Assembly (NCBI GenBank): GCA_024640345.1
Contig: JAHEFD010000028.1
Location: 1 to 34,911 of the forward strand
Origin: Woeseiaceae bacterium
GTDB taxonomy: Bacteria > Pseudomonadota > Gammaproteobacteria > Steroidobacterales > Woeseiaceae
Length of the DNA stretch: 34,911 nucleotides
Direction of reading: 5' to 3'
Notes under the pieces: generated by a model
What the model saw: the letters and a program-made list of their open reading frames with translations, nothing else
What the model was told of the DNA's origin: nothing
Databases searched by the model: none
Made by a program: the position numbers and the translations under genes
Shown: positions 1-8,794 of the stretch, piece after piece
Numbering within the stretch: position 1 is the first letter of the stretch
How the letters are laid out: each line of letters opens with the position of its first letter

Positions 1-2
1 AA

Positions 3-113
3 CCAGAATTCAAGAACATCTTCCATACAGGTTCTTTTTACATATCATCGACGCACGACTGTCCGTCAAAGACAGGCACAAATCAATACCTGGGTAACTG
101 CTATTGCGAGTGA
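3..113 (+). CDS. possible 3' end of an unidentified gene entering from the left edge
   Basis: An open frame runs from the window edge to a TGA at 111-113. Its 36 residues end in a Cys-containing tail (motifs STHDCPSK and GNCYCE). It would be convergent with the cytochrome gene at 190-588, which is a normal arrangement. I do not recognise the sequence, and a 36-codon open frame at an edge can be chance. Frame 1 is also open, up to about 201, but its translation looks random. I see nothing else in 114-189. Confidence 0.25.
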   Translation, partial: PEFKNIFHTGSFYISSTHDCPSKTGTNQYLGNCYCE

Positions 114-189
114 CACAGGTAATGCAGGGCAGCCCCACTTGATGCGGTCGACCGAAACTGACGCTGCGGCGAGTCTATTGGACGGTTAC

Positions 190-588
190 TCAGTTATTTA
201 ATGCGCCCTGATCGATCCACAATTGAATGACTTCAATATTTTCCTCAGATAGTGCGTCGCCCCGCTCCGCGGCCAAAGACTGCTGATGGTGCGGTGGCAT
301 CTGAATTTCCGGCGCTGTCTTTCCGGCAACAACCATGTAAAGCGCGCTGGAAATACTGTTACCGGGTACTACGACTGGTCCGAACTTGGTACCACCCATG
401 ATGCTGTCATAGTCGTTGACGCTGAAGCCACTTGCCGCCACGCCTTCGCCAACCTGACTGTGGCATTCAACGCAGTGGTCGCGGAAAATCGGTTGAACGT
501 CATTAGCAAAACTGACTTCACGTTCGCAGCCGGAAAGCCCGATACAAAGAGCCAACAGTGGAATAGCTCGCGACAGATGAAAGGCCAT
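190..588 (-). CDS. small c-type cytochrome lipoprotein
   Basis: Predicted 132-residue lipoprotein with one haem c site. The N-terminus (MAFHLSRAIPLLALCIGLSG then Cys) is a lipoprotein signal with lipobox LSGC, so the mature protein should be membrane anchored and periplasmic. The haem motif CVECH sits about 25 residues after the lipidated Cys, and a Met in the C-terminal half (IQMPPHH) could be the axial ligand. The pattern of DVQPIFRDHCVECH followed by GG..FGPVVVPGNS and a final EVIQLWIDQGA resembles the short cytochrome C domains of planctomycete-type proteins. An ATG at 603 lies 15 bases upstream in frame, but it overlaps a GGAGG Shine-Dalgarno placed 8 bases before the ATG at 588, so 588 is the better start. 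It follows glpD by about 105 bases on the same strand. The electron partner is unknown. Confidence 0.8.
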   Translation of the reverse strand: MAFHLSRAIPLLALCIGLSGCEREVSFANDVQPIFRDHCVECHSQVGEGVAASGFSVNDYDSIMGGTKFGPVVVPGNSISSALYMVVAGKTAPEIQMPPHHQQSLAAERGDALSEENIEVIQLWIDQGALNN

Positions 589-693
589 AATCGGATCCTC
601 CATGTTCTTTCCCAGTAACGTGAACCTGTCGAATCAATTTAACTATCGTGGCTTTCCACATATCTGCCGCAACCCCGGACCGTCCTCATACTT

Positions 694-2295
694 CTAATTG
701 ACGCCTGCCTGCGCCTTGAAGCGTGCGTTGTAGTCACGCAATCCTTTCAGCTGCCGGTCACGTTCAGCCTTGTCCCAGCCGGCGACGCTTGCTGCAATCG
801 ACGCGATCTCGTTCGCCATAGTTACACCCTGGTCGGCTTGCAACCCAACCATCAGCCGTCGATGTACAATGTCTGTCAAACAGACGGCCATCTCGTTCTT
901 GATAACAAAGGCAACTTCCTCTGCCAGCACTGTCTTGTCGTCGTCCAGGTATTTAACCGGAGTCGTCGAGGCAGAGCTTCCGAGTATTTCAATCGCCCGA
1001 CTCCCGTAAATCGACAGCAGGCGCTCGATACACTTTGGCGAAAGATTGTCTAACCGGGTCAATTGCTCGCCCACGACATCAATATTCGTAGCACCGGGTA
1101 ATGGCAAGGACCGGGTCTTGCATGGTTTGGCTACCAGGCCTGCCGACGCAATCGCGACATCGACCGCCTGTTCCGCAAGATTGCGATAGGTTGTCAGCTT
1201 TCCACCAATAATGGAGACCAGCCCCTTTGCACTTTTTTTATGCTTGAAAATAATGTGTTTGCGTGTAATCGCCGACTCGGGACCCTTGTCACGTTTTGGC
1301 AGGGGGCGCACACCGGAATAGGTGAAGTGAATATCCGCTCTCGAGAGATTTGCCGCAGGAAATACACGGTTTGTCTCGTCCAGCAGATATTCGAGCTCTT
1401 CCGGTTCTGCCACCACATCGGCGGGATCCCCGTCGTAGCGAATATCCGTGGTACCAATCAGGTACTGTTGATTCCAGGGAATGATAAAAAATGGCCTGCC
1501 GTCTTTGTGAGCTTCAACATAAAAGGCTGACTGCGGTGCACCGTTGAACTGCCCGACGACGATGTGACTACCTTTCGTTCCTCCCATAAAAGACGGCATC
1601 TCACGATTAACGGTCGCGAGGACCTTGTCGACCCACGGCCCCGCGGCATTGATAATGACCCGGGCAGACACTTCGATCTCATCCCCACTTTGATGATCGG
1701 CAAACTGCAGTCCGTGCACCGCGCCTTTTCGCACGTTGATACCAACGACCGGACTGTAGTTTCTGACATCAGCGCCGGCTTCCCTGGCGGCGATCACGTT
1801 CTCTATCACAAGTCTTTCGGCAAACGTGACCTGCGCGTCATAGTACTGTGCGCCACCGAGCAGCCCTTCCTGGCGTAAGCCCGGCTCTTCGCTCAATAGC
1901 TGTTCGCGACTCAGCATCCTGTGCCGCGGTATTTTCTTGCCGATCGACAGAAGATCGTAGGCAATCATGCCGAGGCGAATCACAAATTTGCTTCGTCGAC
2001 TTTCTTTATAGATAGGAATATTAAGGCGCAACCGGGTGACCAGATGTCCGGCTAATTGACGTAAACGCCTGCGCTCGTGGAGCGACTCAAAAACCAGGGG
2101 AATTTCCGCGTATTCGAGATACCTCAGGCCGCCATGAATCAGTCGACTCGACCAGCTCGTCGTCCCGCTCCCGAAATCATTCTTTTCCAGGAGCAAAACA
2201 CGCAGTCCGCGAAGCGCCGCATCACGTGCGATACCGACACCATTGATGCCACCGCCAATCACGACAATATCGTAGCTGGCAGAGTCAACAGACAT
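694..2295 (-). CDS. glpD: aerobic glycerol-3-phosphate dehydrogenase
   Basis: FAD-dependent enzyme oxidising sn-glycerol 3-phosphate to dihydroxyacetone phosphate and passing electrons to the quinone pool at the inner membrane. The 533 residues are slightly longer than the roughly 500 typical of E. coli GlpD. An N-terminal Rossmann FAD motif (VIGGGINGVGIARDAA, about residues 12-27) is followed by the family signature SSRLIHGGLRYLEY, the substrate region around GTKGSHIVV and IPWNQQYLIGTTD, and a C-terminal helical domain. The ATG at 2293-2295 shares one base with the TGA of proA, so it is translationally coupled as the last gene of ilvH-proB-proA-glpD. Placement behind proline genes rather than with glpK and glpF is unusual; glpK lies at 32996-34486. 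No terminator is visible directly downstream. Confidence 0.95.
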   Translation of the reverse strand: MSVDSASYDIVVIGGGINGVGIARDAALRGLRVLLLEKNDFGSGTTSWSSRLIHGGLRYLEYAEIPLVFESLHERRRLRQLAGHLVTRLRLNIPIYKESRRSKFVIRLGMIAYDLLSIGKKIPRHRMLSREQLLSEEPGLRQEGLLGGAQYYDAQVTFAERLVIENVIAAREAGADVRNYSPVVGINVRKGAVHGLQFADHQSGDEIEVSARVIINAAGPWVDKVLATVNREMPSFMGGTKGSHIVVGQFNGAPQSAFYVEAHKDGRPFFIIPWNQQYLIGTTDIRYDGDPADVVAEPEELEYLLDETNRVFPAANLSRADIHFTYSGVRPLPKRDKGPESAITRKHIIFKHKKSAKGLVSIIGGKLTTYRNLAEQAVDVAIASAGLVAKPCKTRSLPLPGATNIDVVGEQLTRLDNLSPKCIERLLSIYGSRAIEILGSSASTTPVKYLDDDKTVLAEEVAFVIKNEMAVCLTDIVHRRLMVGLQADQGVTMANEIASIAASVAGWDKAERDRQLKGLRDYNARFKAQAGVN

Positions 2296-3575
2296 CAGGG
2301 TCGCGTTTGCCCTGTTCCGCGGACCACGTATTTGTAGCTCGTCAACTGCTCTGCGCCAACCGGTCCGCGCGCATGGATCCGGCCCGTCGCAATTCCGATT
2401 TCTGCTCCCATGCCGAACTCACCACCGTCCGCAAACTGGGTAGACGCGTTGTGCAACAGGATCGCGCTATCGACTTCGGCAAAAAATTGTTCTGCCGCAT
2501 CGGTACTCGATGTCACTATGCATTCCGTGTGCCCGGAACCATATTGTGCGATATGCGCCGTCGCAGCGCTGATATTCGGCACCACCTTCACGGAAATGAT
2601 TGAATCAAGATATTCGGTTGACCAGTCTTCTTCGGTCGCCGGAACAGCGTCGGGAACAAGTCGCTGCACGGCCTCATCGCCGCGAATTTCACATCCAGCC
2701 TCGACAAGCGCCCCGCAGACAACCGGCAAGAGACGTGCAGCAGCAGCCTCGTCAACAAGCAGGGTCTCCGCAGCCCCACAGATGCCGGTCCGTCGCATTT
2801 TGGCGTTCTTTGTAATGTCGACGGCCATGGTTTCATCCGCGGACCCATGCAGATAGACATGGCAGATACCTTCCAGGTGCCCGATTACCGGCACCCTCGC
2901 CTCAAGCTGTACCCGCCGGATCAGGCTTTTGCCGCCACGCGGCACAACTACATCAACATATTCACTCATCGATGAGAGCAGGTAGCCAACAGCGTCACGA
3001 TCCGTGGTTGGAATCATCTGAATCGCTTTCGAACCAATTCCCGCGCTGTTGAGACCGTCAAGCAGGCATTGGTATATGGCACCGCTTGAGTGAAAACTTT
3101 CCGATCCTCCGCGCAGGATGACCGCATTGCCTGATTTCAGACAAAGCGCCGCCGCATCAGCAGTTACATTCGGGCGACTCTCGAAAATTATGCCAATTAC
3201 ACCGAGTGGCACGCTCACGCGCTGAATTTTCAGTCCGTTCGGCCGCTCCCATTCTGCAAGGACTTTGCCCAACGGATTCGGTAGCGCGGCAATCGTTTCA
3301 AGGCCAGCTGCAATCGCCTCAATTCGTTCGTGATCAAGTGCGAGGCGATCGAGCATTGCTGCTGACAGGTTCCGCGAGCGACCGGCTTCCATGTCTTTTT
3401 CATTCGCCGCAATTATTTCCCCGGACCGTCGCATGATAGCGGCGGCTGCCTCCAGCAGCGCCTCGTCTCGCCTCGATGCCTCGCTGCCTGCAAGTTCCCG
3501 GGCAGCCTTGCGCGCAGCTATGCCGATATCGTTCATCAGCTCAGGAATCGATTTCACTTCTGTTTTCAATTTCAT
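2295..3575 (-). CDS. proA: gamma-glutamyl phosphate reductase
   Basis: NADPH-dependent reduction of gamma-glutamyl phosphate to glutamate-5-semialdehyde, the second step of proline synthesis, in the cytosol. The 426-residue length is typical. Recognisable parts are the aldehyde-dehydrogenase-like coenzyme region ([20 protein letters not shown]), [23 protein letters not shown], the [10 protein letters not shown] block, the catalytic-Cys segment [14 protein letters not shown], and the C-terminal [19 protein letters not shown]. The start overlaps the proB stop by 4 bases (ATGA) and the stop overlaps the glpD start by one base. The product of ProB is labile, so this coupling suits channelling between the two enzymes. 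Confidence 0.97.
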   Translation of the reverse strand: MKLKTEVKSIPELMNDIGIAARKAARELAGSEASRRDEALLEAAAAIMRRSGEIIAANEKDMEAGRSRNLSAAMLDRLALDHERIEAIAAGLETIAALPNPLGKVLAEWERPNGLKIQRVSVPLGVIGIIFESRPNVTADAAALCLKSGNAVILRGGSESFHSSGAIYQCLLDGLNSAGIGSKAIQMIPTTDRDAVGYLLSSMSEYVDVVVPRGGKSLIRRVQLEARVPVIGHLEGICHVYLHGSADETMAVDITKNAKMRRTGICGAAETLLVDEAAAARLLPVVCGALVEAGCEIRGDEAVQRLVPDAVPATEEDWSTEYLDSIISVKVVPNISAATAHIAQYGSGHTECIVTSSTDAAEQFFAEVDSAILLHNASTQFADGGEFGMGAEIGIATGRIHARGPVGAEQLTSYKYVVRGTGQTRP

Positions 3576-4696
3576 GTGCGATCAAACAAGACCATGTCAT
3601 CCCTGTGTACCATCACAGACCTGCCACGATATCCCAGAATCTCCTCAATCTGGTTCGAACGACATCCCCGGATCGAAGCTGCCTCCTCTCCGGAATACGC
3701 TGCGAGCCCCCGTCCAAGCTCAACACCATCCGGCCCAGCAAGTTTAACCGCATCGCCTCGCCGAAACTGACCAACCACCTCGACCACACCAACGGGCAGC
3801 AAGCTCTTGCCGTTCAATAGTGCGGCCGCCGCTCCTTCATCGAGCCTTAGCTCACCGCGAACTTCAAGTATGCCCGCCAGCCACTGCTTTCGAGCTGCCG
3901 CAGGCGACGCGGCTGCAGGAAAAATCGTGTGTCGCGCACCACCAAACAAGGCATGCAGCGGACTGTCGACCGCCCCACTGGCAACGATCGTCGCACAGCC
4001 TGCGTGGGTTGCAATTCGCGCCGCCTGGAGCTTGGTATTCATTCCGCCGCTGCCTACGGCGGACCCCGAGGCACCGGCCATCCGCATGTGATCATCCGAG
4101 ATCGACTCCACGACGTTTAGAAACTCGGCATCGGGGTTCAGCCCCGGATCAGCGGTGTAGAAGCCGTCTACGTCAGATAGCAGTATCAAACCGTCAGCCA
4201 TCACCGTCTGTGCCACCCTGGCGGCCAGCCGGTCGTTATCACCATAGCGAAGTTCATCGGTGGCGACCGTGTCGTTTTCATTTATCACGGGTACGACGCC
4301 GTGTTCGATCAATTTCTCCAGGGTCCCCCGTGCATTGAGGAATCGTCTCTTGACCTCCGTATCGTCGGGGGTCAGCAATACCTGCGCAGCGCGGATACCA
4401 TGAGCCGATAATGCTTCCTGATAGGCATGCACCAGTTGAACCTGGCCGGCCGCGGCAGCAGCTTGCAACTCCTCGAGTCTCGATCTCTGTCGACTGATTC
4501 CCAGTACCTGGCAGCCAATGGCCACCGCACCCGATGAGACTATCAACACCTCGTGTCCATTTCGTCGAAGCATGTCGACATCGCCGGCAAGGCTGTTCAG
4601 CCAGTTACGATTAAGCTGATTCTGCCCATCAACCAGTAACGAAGACCCGATCTTGACCACCAGGCGGCGAAGATCCTTGAGCGCGGGTTTTGGCAT
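3572..4696 (-). CDS. proB: glutamate 5-kinase with PUA domain
   Basis: ATP-dependent phosphorylation of glutamate to gamma-glutamyl phosphate, the committed step of proline synthesis and normally feedback-inhibited by proline. The 374 residues consist of an amino-acid-kinase domain ([10 protein letters not shown] near the N-terminus, [41 protein letters not shown]) and a C-terminal PUA domain (from about residue 280, [19 protein letters not shown]). This is the same layout as E. coli ProB. The ATG follows the ilvH stop by 9 bases and the stop overlaps proA by 4. No good Shine-Dalgarno is visible, which fits translational coupling to ilvH. Confidence 0.97.
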   Translation of the reverse strand: MPKPALKDLRRLVVKIGSSLLVDGQNQLNRNWLNSLAGDVDMLRRNGHEVLIVSSGAVAIGCQVLGISRQRSRLEELQAAAAAGQVQLVHAYQEALSAHGIRAAQVLLTPDDTEVKRRFLNARGTLEKLIEHGVVPVINENDTVATDELRYGDNDRLAARVAQTVMADGLILLSDVDGFYTADPGLNPDAEFLNVVESISDDHMRMAGASGSAVGSGGMNTKLQAARIATHAGCATIVASGAVDSPLHALFGGARHTIFPAAASPAAARKQWLAGILEVRGELRLDEGAAAALLNGKSLLPVGVVEVVGQFRRGDAVKLAGPDGVELGRGLAAYSGEEAASIRGCRSNQIEEILGYRGRSVMVHRDDMVLFDRT

Positions 4697-4705
4697 GGTA
4701 TTGAT

Positions 4706-5227
4706 TCAGCCAGTGAGTCGGTGGTGCCTGGCATAGGAAGAAAGAGTGACCTCTCCTTTCGATACTGCAACACTACCGCTTCTGGCCACGGCCGACAGCT
4801 CGCCAATTTTTGCGGCAGATTTCACAAACCGGTCGATTTCAGAAGGACGACCCGTCAATTGAACCGTGCAACTGTTCTGCGCATCATCGAGAAGATCCGC
4901 GCCGAATTCCTTGACCAATGCCGTTACTTTCGCATAGCCACCGGTCTTCAATTTCATCTTCAGGATTGCAAGCTCACGCTCAAAATGCTCACCGAGCGTC
5001 ATGTCGTGGATATTCACAACGTCAACTAACTTGGCGAGCTGGGTATTGAGTTGTGCAATTGCGGCATCGGACCCGGAAATTACCAGGGTCACTCTCGATA
5101 CCAGAGGGTCATCCGTAGGCGCCACATTAAGCGTTTCAATATTGTAGCCACGATTCGAAAACAGGCCGGTCATTCGCGTCAGGGCGCCAACCTCGTTTTG
5201 CAGGAGTACGGAAATTACATGTCGCAT
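4706..5227 (-). CDS. ilvH: acetolactate synthase small (regulatory) subunit
   Basis: Regulatory subunit that activates the catalytic acetolactate synthase subunit and confers feedback inhibition by valine in branched-chain amino acid synthesis. Of the 173 residues, the first about 75 form an ACT domain (ISVLLQNEVGALTRMTGLFS, RGYNIETLNVAPTDD) and the rest the C-terminal ALS_ss domain. Asn11, Gly14 and Asn29, which correspond to positions linked to valine sensitivity in E. coli IlvH, are present, so valine control is likely retained. It is the first gene of ilvH-proB-proA-glpD and is divergent from ilvB, whereas the two subunits are usually co-transcribed. Confidence 0.95.
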   Translation of the reverse strand: MRHVISVLLQNEVGALTRMTGLFSNRGYNIETLNVAPTDDPLVSRVTLVISGSDAAIAQLNTQLAKLVDVVNIHDMTLGEHFERELAILKMKLKTGGYAKVTALVKEFGADLLDDAQNSCTVQLTGRPSEIDRFVKSAAKIGELSAVARSGSVAVSKGEVTLSSYARHHRLTG

Positions 5228-5387
5228 TGCGGGACTATCCGGGTTCTGGAGTTTTTAGGTTCGCTTGAAACTATCGGCCGGTCGTTCTGCTGCCGATGTT
5301 GGCGCAGTTGGTCCAGTATTGCAATGCAATAGCATTTAGTAAACACTCCACTGAAATCCGGCACTTACGTAGTTTTTTGATCAATTC
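5228..5387. promoter_or_regulatory. divergent ilvH / ilvB control region
   Basis: This 160-base spacer must carry the start signals of both ilvH (minus) and ilvB (plus). A perfect 6+1+6 palindrome, ATTGCAATGCAAT, lies at 5318-5330 and is a candidate operator. Neither gene has an obvious Shine-Dalgarno, and I see no leader peptide rich in Leu, Ile or Val codons or clear attenuator. The functional role is inferred from position only. Confidence 0.45.
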
Positions 5388-7238
5388 ATGCCCACGGAAC
5401 CAGACACCAGCGAAGAGAAGAAACACCTGCTTGCCGGCACCGTCATGAGCGGTGCCGATATTGTCGTGCAAGTGCTCGCCGACGAGAACGTGGATACGAT
5501 ATTCGGCTATTCAGGCGGCGCGATTCTGCCAACCTACGATGCCGTATTTCGCTTTAACGACCGACACCGGCTGCCCGATGGACGCTCGCCAATGTCGCTC
5601 ATCGTTCCGGCAAATGAGCAGGGTGCCGGTTTTATGGCCGCAGGATATGCTCGGGCAAGTGGCGAAGTCGGGGTCGTCATGGTGACGTCGGGACCCGGAG
5701 CCACCAATACGGTTACACCAGTTCGTGACTGTATGGCGGATTCAGTTCCCATCGTCGTCATTTGCGGACAGGTCCCCACCAAGGCGATAGGCACCGACGC
5801 GTTTCAGGAGGCCCCTGTCTCGGCGATCATGGGCGCAGTTGCCAAACACGTGTTTCTGGTCACGGATCCGAACCGGCTCGAGGCGACTATGCGCTCCGCT
5901 TTCGAAATTGCAAGAACCGGCCGGCCCGGACCCGTCGTTATCGATGTCCCGAAGGACATACAAAACTGGGAAGGAGAATTTACGGGTGCCGGATCTTTGC
6001 CGCTGAACGGTTACCGGGCCCGTCTGCAGAGCGTTCTCGACAATCGGCTGAATGACGATGCCTGCGAGCGCCTGTACAAGATGCTGTCTGAATCTGAACG
6101 GCCGCTCATCTATGCCGGCGGCGGTGTCATCAACGGCAATGCGACGAAACCGATGAGGCGATTTGCGGACGCCTACGGAATCCCCGTCGCGACGACGTTG
6201 ATGGCTTTGGGCGCGAGCGACACGAAACATCCGCTTTCTCTGCACATGCTGGGGATGCATGGGACGGCTTTTGCCAACTATGCCGTAGAGGACTGCGATT
6301 TCCTGATAACTATAGGCGCACGGTTCGATGACCGCGTTGCTGGCGATCCGGTTAACTTTGCGCCGAATGCGAAAAATATTGCGCACTTCGATGTCGATGT
6401 TTCAGAAATCGGCAAGGTTAAAAACGTCGACTGGCACCATATTGGCGTTCTTTCCAGGGACCTGGAAGATCTGCTGAATTTCGGCAAACGAATCGACTTC
6501 AAGAAAGATTTTTCGACCTGGCACGCAGAAATAGGTGAATTGAAAAGCAAGCATCGCATGAACTACGACCGCGACAGTGACCTCATTCAGCCATATGCCG
6601 TAATCGAGGAGATCAATCGAATCACTCGTGGTGAAGCGATTATTTCTACGGGTGTAGGACAGCACCAAATGTGGGCAGCCCAGTATTTCGATTTTCGCGA
6701 ACCCAGGCTATGGCTGACATCTGGCAGCATGGGGACGATGGGATTCGGCTTGCCTGCAGCTATCGGCGCTCAATTTGCGCACCGCGACCGTCTAGTCATC
6801 GATATTGACGGTGACGGCAGCATGCGGATGAACATTGGCGAACTGGAGACCGCAACCACGTATGGCCTGCCCGTCAAGGTAGTCGTATTCAACAACTTTG
6901 GCGATGGCATGGTCAGGCAGTGGCAAAAGCTCTTTTACCAGGGGCGCATGTCCGGCAGCGACAAGTCTCTTCACAGCAAGGATTTCGTCAAAACAGCTGA
7001 AGCCGACGGATTTAAGTTTGCCAGGCGGCTCGACAAGAAAGAAGACCTTCAGTCAGTGGTCGACGAATTCGTCAACTTCTCAGGCCCCGCGTTTCTCGAG
7101 GTCATCATTGATCCCGACGCCGGAGTCTATCCAATGGTTGGACCGGGACTAAGCTACTCGAAAATGATTACCGGCGATTATATCGTAGGCCGTGACAATC
7201 CCGATGACGAGGCACCCGGCCCAAGCCAGATGTTCTAA
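5388..7238 (+). CDS. ilvB: acetolactate synthase large (catalytic) subunit
   Basis: Thiamine-diphosphate enzyme that condenses two pyruvates to acetolactate, or pyruvate with 2-oxobutyrate, the first common step of valine, leucine and isoleucine synthesis. The 616 residues have the three TPP-enzyme domains. The N-terminal pyrimidine-binding part has GYSGGAILPTYDA in place of the commoner GYPGG, and ANEQGAGFMAAGYARASG with the catalytic Glu. The central domain has GARFDDRVAGD. The C-terminal diphosphate domain has IDGDGSMRMNIGELETA and VVVFNN (GDG...NN motif). About 15 extra residues lie before the catalytic Glu (FNDRHRLPDGRSPMS) compared with E. coli IlvI. The ATG at 5388 gives a 20-residue tail before a second in-frame ATG at 5445; neither has a good Shine-Dalgarno. 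It is divergent from ilvH and converges with the diguanylate cyclase gene 7 bases later. Confidence 0.94.
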   Translation: MPTEPDTSEEKKHLLAGTVMSGADIVVQVLADENVDTIFGYSGGAILPTYDAVFRFNDRHRLPDGRSPMSLIVPANEQGAGFMAAGYARASGEVGVVMVTSGPGATNTVTPVRDCMADSVPIVVICGQVPTKAIGTDAFQEAPVSAIMGAVAKHVFLVTDPNRLEATMRSAFEIARTGRPGPVVIDVPKDIQNWEGEFTGAGSLPLNGYRARLQSVLDNRLNDDACERLYKMLSESERPLIYAGGGVINGNATKPMRRFADAYGIPVATTLMALGASDTKHPLSLHMLGMHGTAFANYAVEDCDFLITIGARFDDRVAGDPVNFAPNAKNIAHFDVDVSEIGKVKNVDWHHIGVLSRDLEDLLNFGKRIDFKKDFSTWHAEIGELKSKHRMNYDRDSDLIQPYAVIEEINRITRGEAIISTGVGQHQMWAAQYFDFREPRLWLTSGSMGTMGFGLPAAIGAQFAHRDRLVIDIDGDGSMRMNIGELETATTYGLPVKVVVFNNFGDGMVRQWQKLFYQGRMSGSDKSLHSKDFVKTAEADGFKFARRLDKKEDLQSVVDEFVNFSGPAFLEVIIDPDAGVYPMVGPGLSYSKMITGDYIVGRDNPDDEAPGPSQMF

Positions 7239-7245
7239 CTGTCAC

Positions 7246-8556
7246 CTACGACGACTTGTCCGCTGCAGGCGACCCGACAATTCGGTTTCTGCCCTTGTGT
7301 TTTGCCTGGTAAAGCCTGGTGTCTGCGTCACTCAGAATGCTGGTGCGGCGTGAATTGACGCCAACTTCTGCAATACCGAAGCTGATCGTGATATTGATCG
7401 GGTCAGCGATATCAGACCAGTTCATTTTCTCTACGGCACTTCGAATCTGTGAGCATATTTGCTCTGCGAATTCCGCACTGGTATCCGGAAAACACAACAG
7501 AAACTCCTCTCCGCCATAGCGCGCCACAACATCAGTTTTGCGACAGCGATTGGTGAGAATCTTTGCAACCCGCTTCAGTACTTTATCCCCCACTGCGTGT
7601 GAGTGGTTATCGTTGACCATTTTGAAATGATCGAGATCCGCAAGAGCAACCGTAAATTCCCTGTCATGCCGTTTTGAATTTTCGATTTCCCGCTGCAAAA
7701 AGTCGTCGGCGTAGCGACGATTGAACAGGCCAGTCAATTTGTCATGGGTGGCTTGTCTCTCCAGCTCGAGGGATTTCAACCGGAGCTCCTCGGTTCGCTG
7801 ATCGACCAATACTTCAAGCTTGGTACGCATCTCTGCATATTGCTTCAACACCATCATCCCAAGACTCATGGCAAAAAGAAGCAGCACAAAAACGGGAAAT
7901 TCCATTCGGGCAAACACAATTGCGACAAGAATCGCCAGTGGTACGGAAGCCAGCTCGACGCCGACGGAGAAGATGTTGCGCATTGCCGACGGATCGGTCT
8001 TTCGGATAGCCATCATTACCGCCATCAGACCGTCGTTCATCCCCTGCATGCTTAGCATTAGCAGCAGCAAGAGCCCGCCAATACGCAGATCCAGGCTCAA
8101 GAGTGGAACCGGACCACCGAGGTAAACGTATAACGACCCGCACGAAAGAATGACCAGCGTCGTCATTCCCGAGTTGTGCAGCATCGCGATCAGGACCTCA
8201 CGTAAAGGCACCCCTTTCCAGACACGGTGAGTGGGATAGATGAGCGATGCAAGGCCGTTGATCCATGCGGCGTCAACAGGTCCAAGTACCAGTACGCTGG
8301 ATATCTGCGCAACGCGGTCAAACGAGACATGACCAAAACCTGGCCTCGCATATCCCATCGTGATCGTGAACAGGCCAAACACGAGGAAGAACAGTGCCGC
8401 GCCCCAGCTGTACTGCCCGCCGAGGACGCCTGTCCCGGGCAGAATATTGAAGAGCGCGGCGATCGCCGTTACGAATAACGTCGCGGCGAAGATCAAGTCA
8501 CCACGAAGAATCCGGCCTTTCGGTACCGACTCGTCATTTATTGCGGAGTCACTCAT
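7246..8556 (-). CDS. membrane-bound diguanylate cyclase (GGDEF)
   Basis: Probable diguanylate cyclase making c-di-GMP from two GTP. The first about 250 of 436 residues form roughly eight hydrophobic helices of an MHYT/MASE-like sensory module that I cannot assign to a named class. A short coiled-coil linker (VLVDQRTEELRLKSLELERQ) follows, then a GGDEF domain (about 275-430). That domain has DLDHFKMVNDNHSH, the active-site GGEEF, and an RxxD inhibitory site (RKTD) exactly five residues before GGEEF, so product inhibition is expected. There is no EAL domain. It stands alone and ends 7 bases from the convergent ilvB stop, with no terminator between them. Confidence 0.92.
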   Translation of the reverse strand: MSDSAINDESVPKGRILRGDLIFAATLFVTAIAALFNILPGTGVLGGQYSWGAALFFLVFGLFTITMGYARPGFGHVSFDRVAQISSVLVLGPVDAAWINGLASLIYPTHRVWKGVPLREVLIAMLHNSGMTTLVILSCGSLYVYLGGPVPLLSLDLRIGGLLLLLMLSMQGMNDGLMAVMMAIRKTDPSAMRNIFSVGVELASVPLAILVAIVFARMEFPVFVLLLFAMSLGMMVLKQYAEMRTKLEVLVDQRTEELRLKSLELERQATHDKLTGLFNRRYADDFLQREIENSKRHDREFTVALADLDHFKMVNDNHSHAVGDKVLKRVAKILTNRCRKTDVVARYGGEEFLLCFPDTSAEFAEQICSQIRSAVEKMNWSDIADPINITISFGIAEVGVNSRRTSILSDADTRLYQAKHKGRNRIVGSPAADKSS

Positions 8557-8794
8557 ATGAGGTTGATTTTGGCTCGCAGCGGCGCAACTGGCTGCCTATC
8601 ACCTCACAAATTTCCAACATGGTTAAATGCCGCCATCACCGTCGGGGATGACGCAATCGATATTTCGCTCTATTTAACATAACCTTTCATTTCATCTATA
8701 CGTGAACGTGGTCACGCCGCAAGCAGCGCTGCCCCACTAGAGTGCAAGACCTCTCACGGGCCATTTTTGCCCTGTCCGAATTCTGGAGCTTGCC

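Noticed and set aside
2410-2856. 148-residue plus-strand frame
   Set aside because: Antisense to proA, Ser/Ala-rich shadow with no recognisable motif.
3820-4338. 172-residue plus-strand frame
   Set aside because: Antisense to proB, whose domains and overlaps are clear; composition (His/Arg/Pro-rich) is typical of a shadow frame.
5742-6386. 214-residue minus-strand frame
   Set aside because: Antisense to the conserved core of ilvB.
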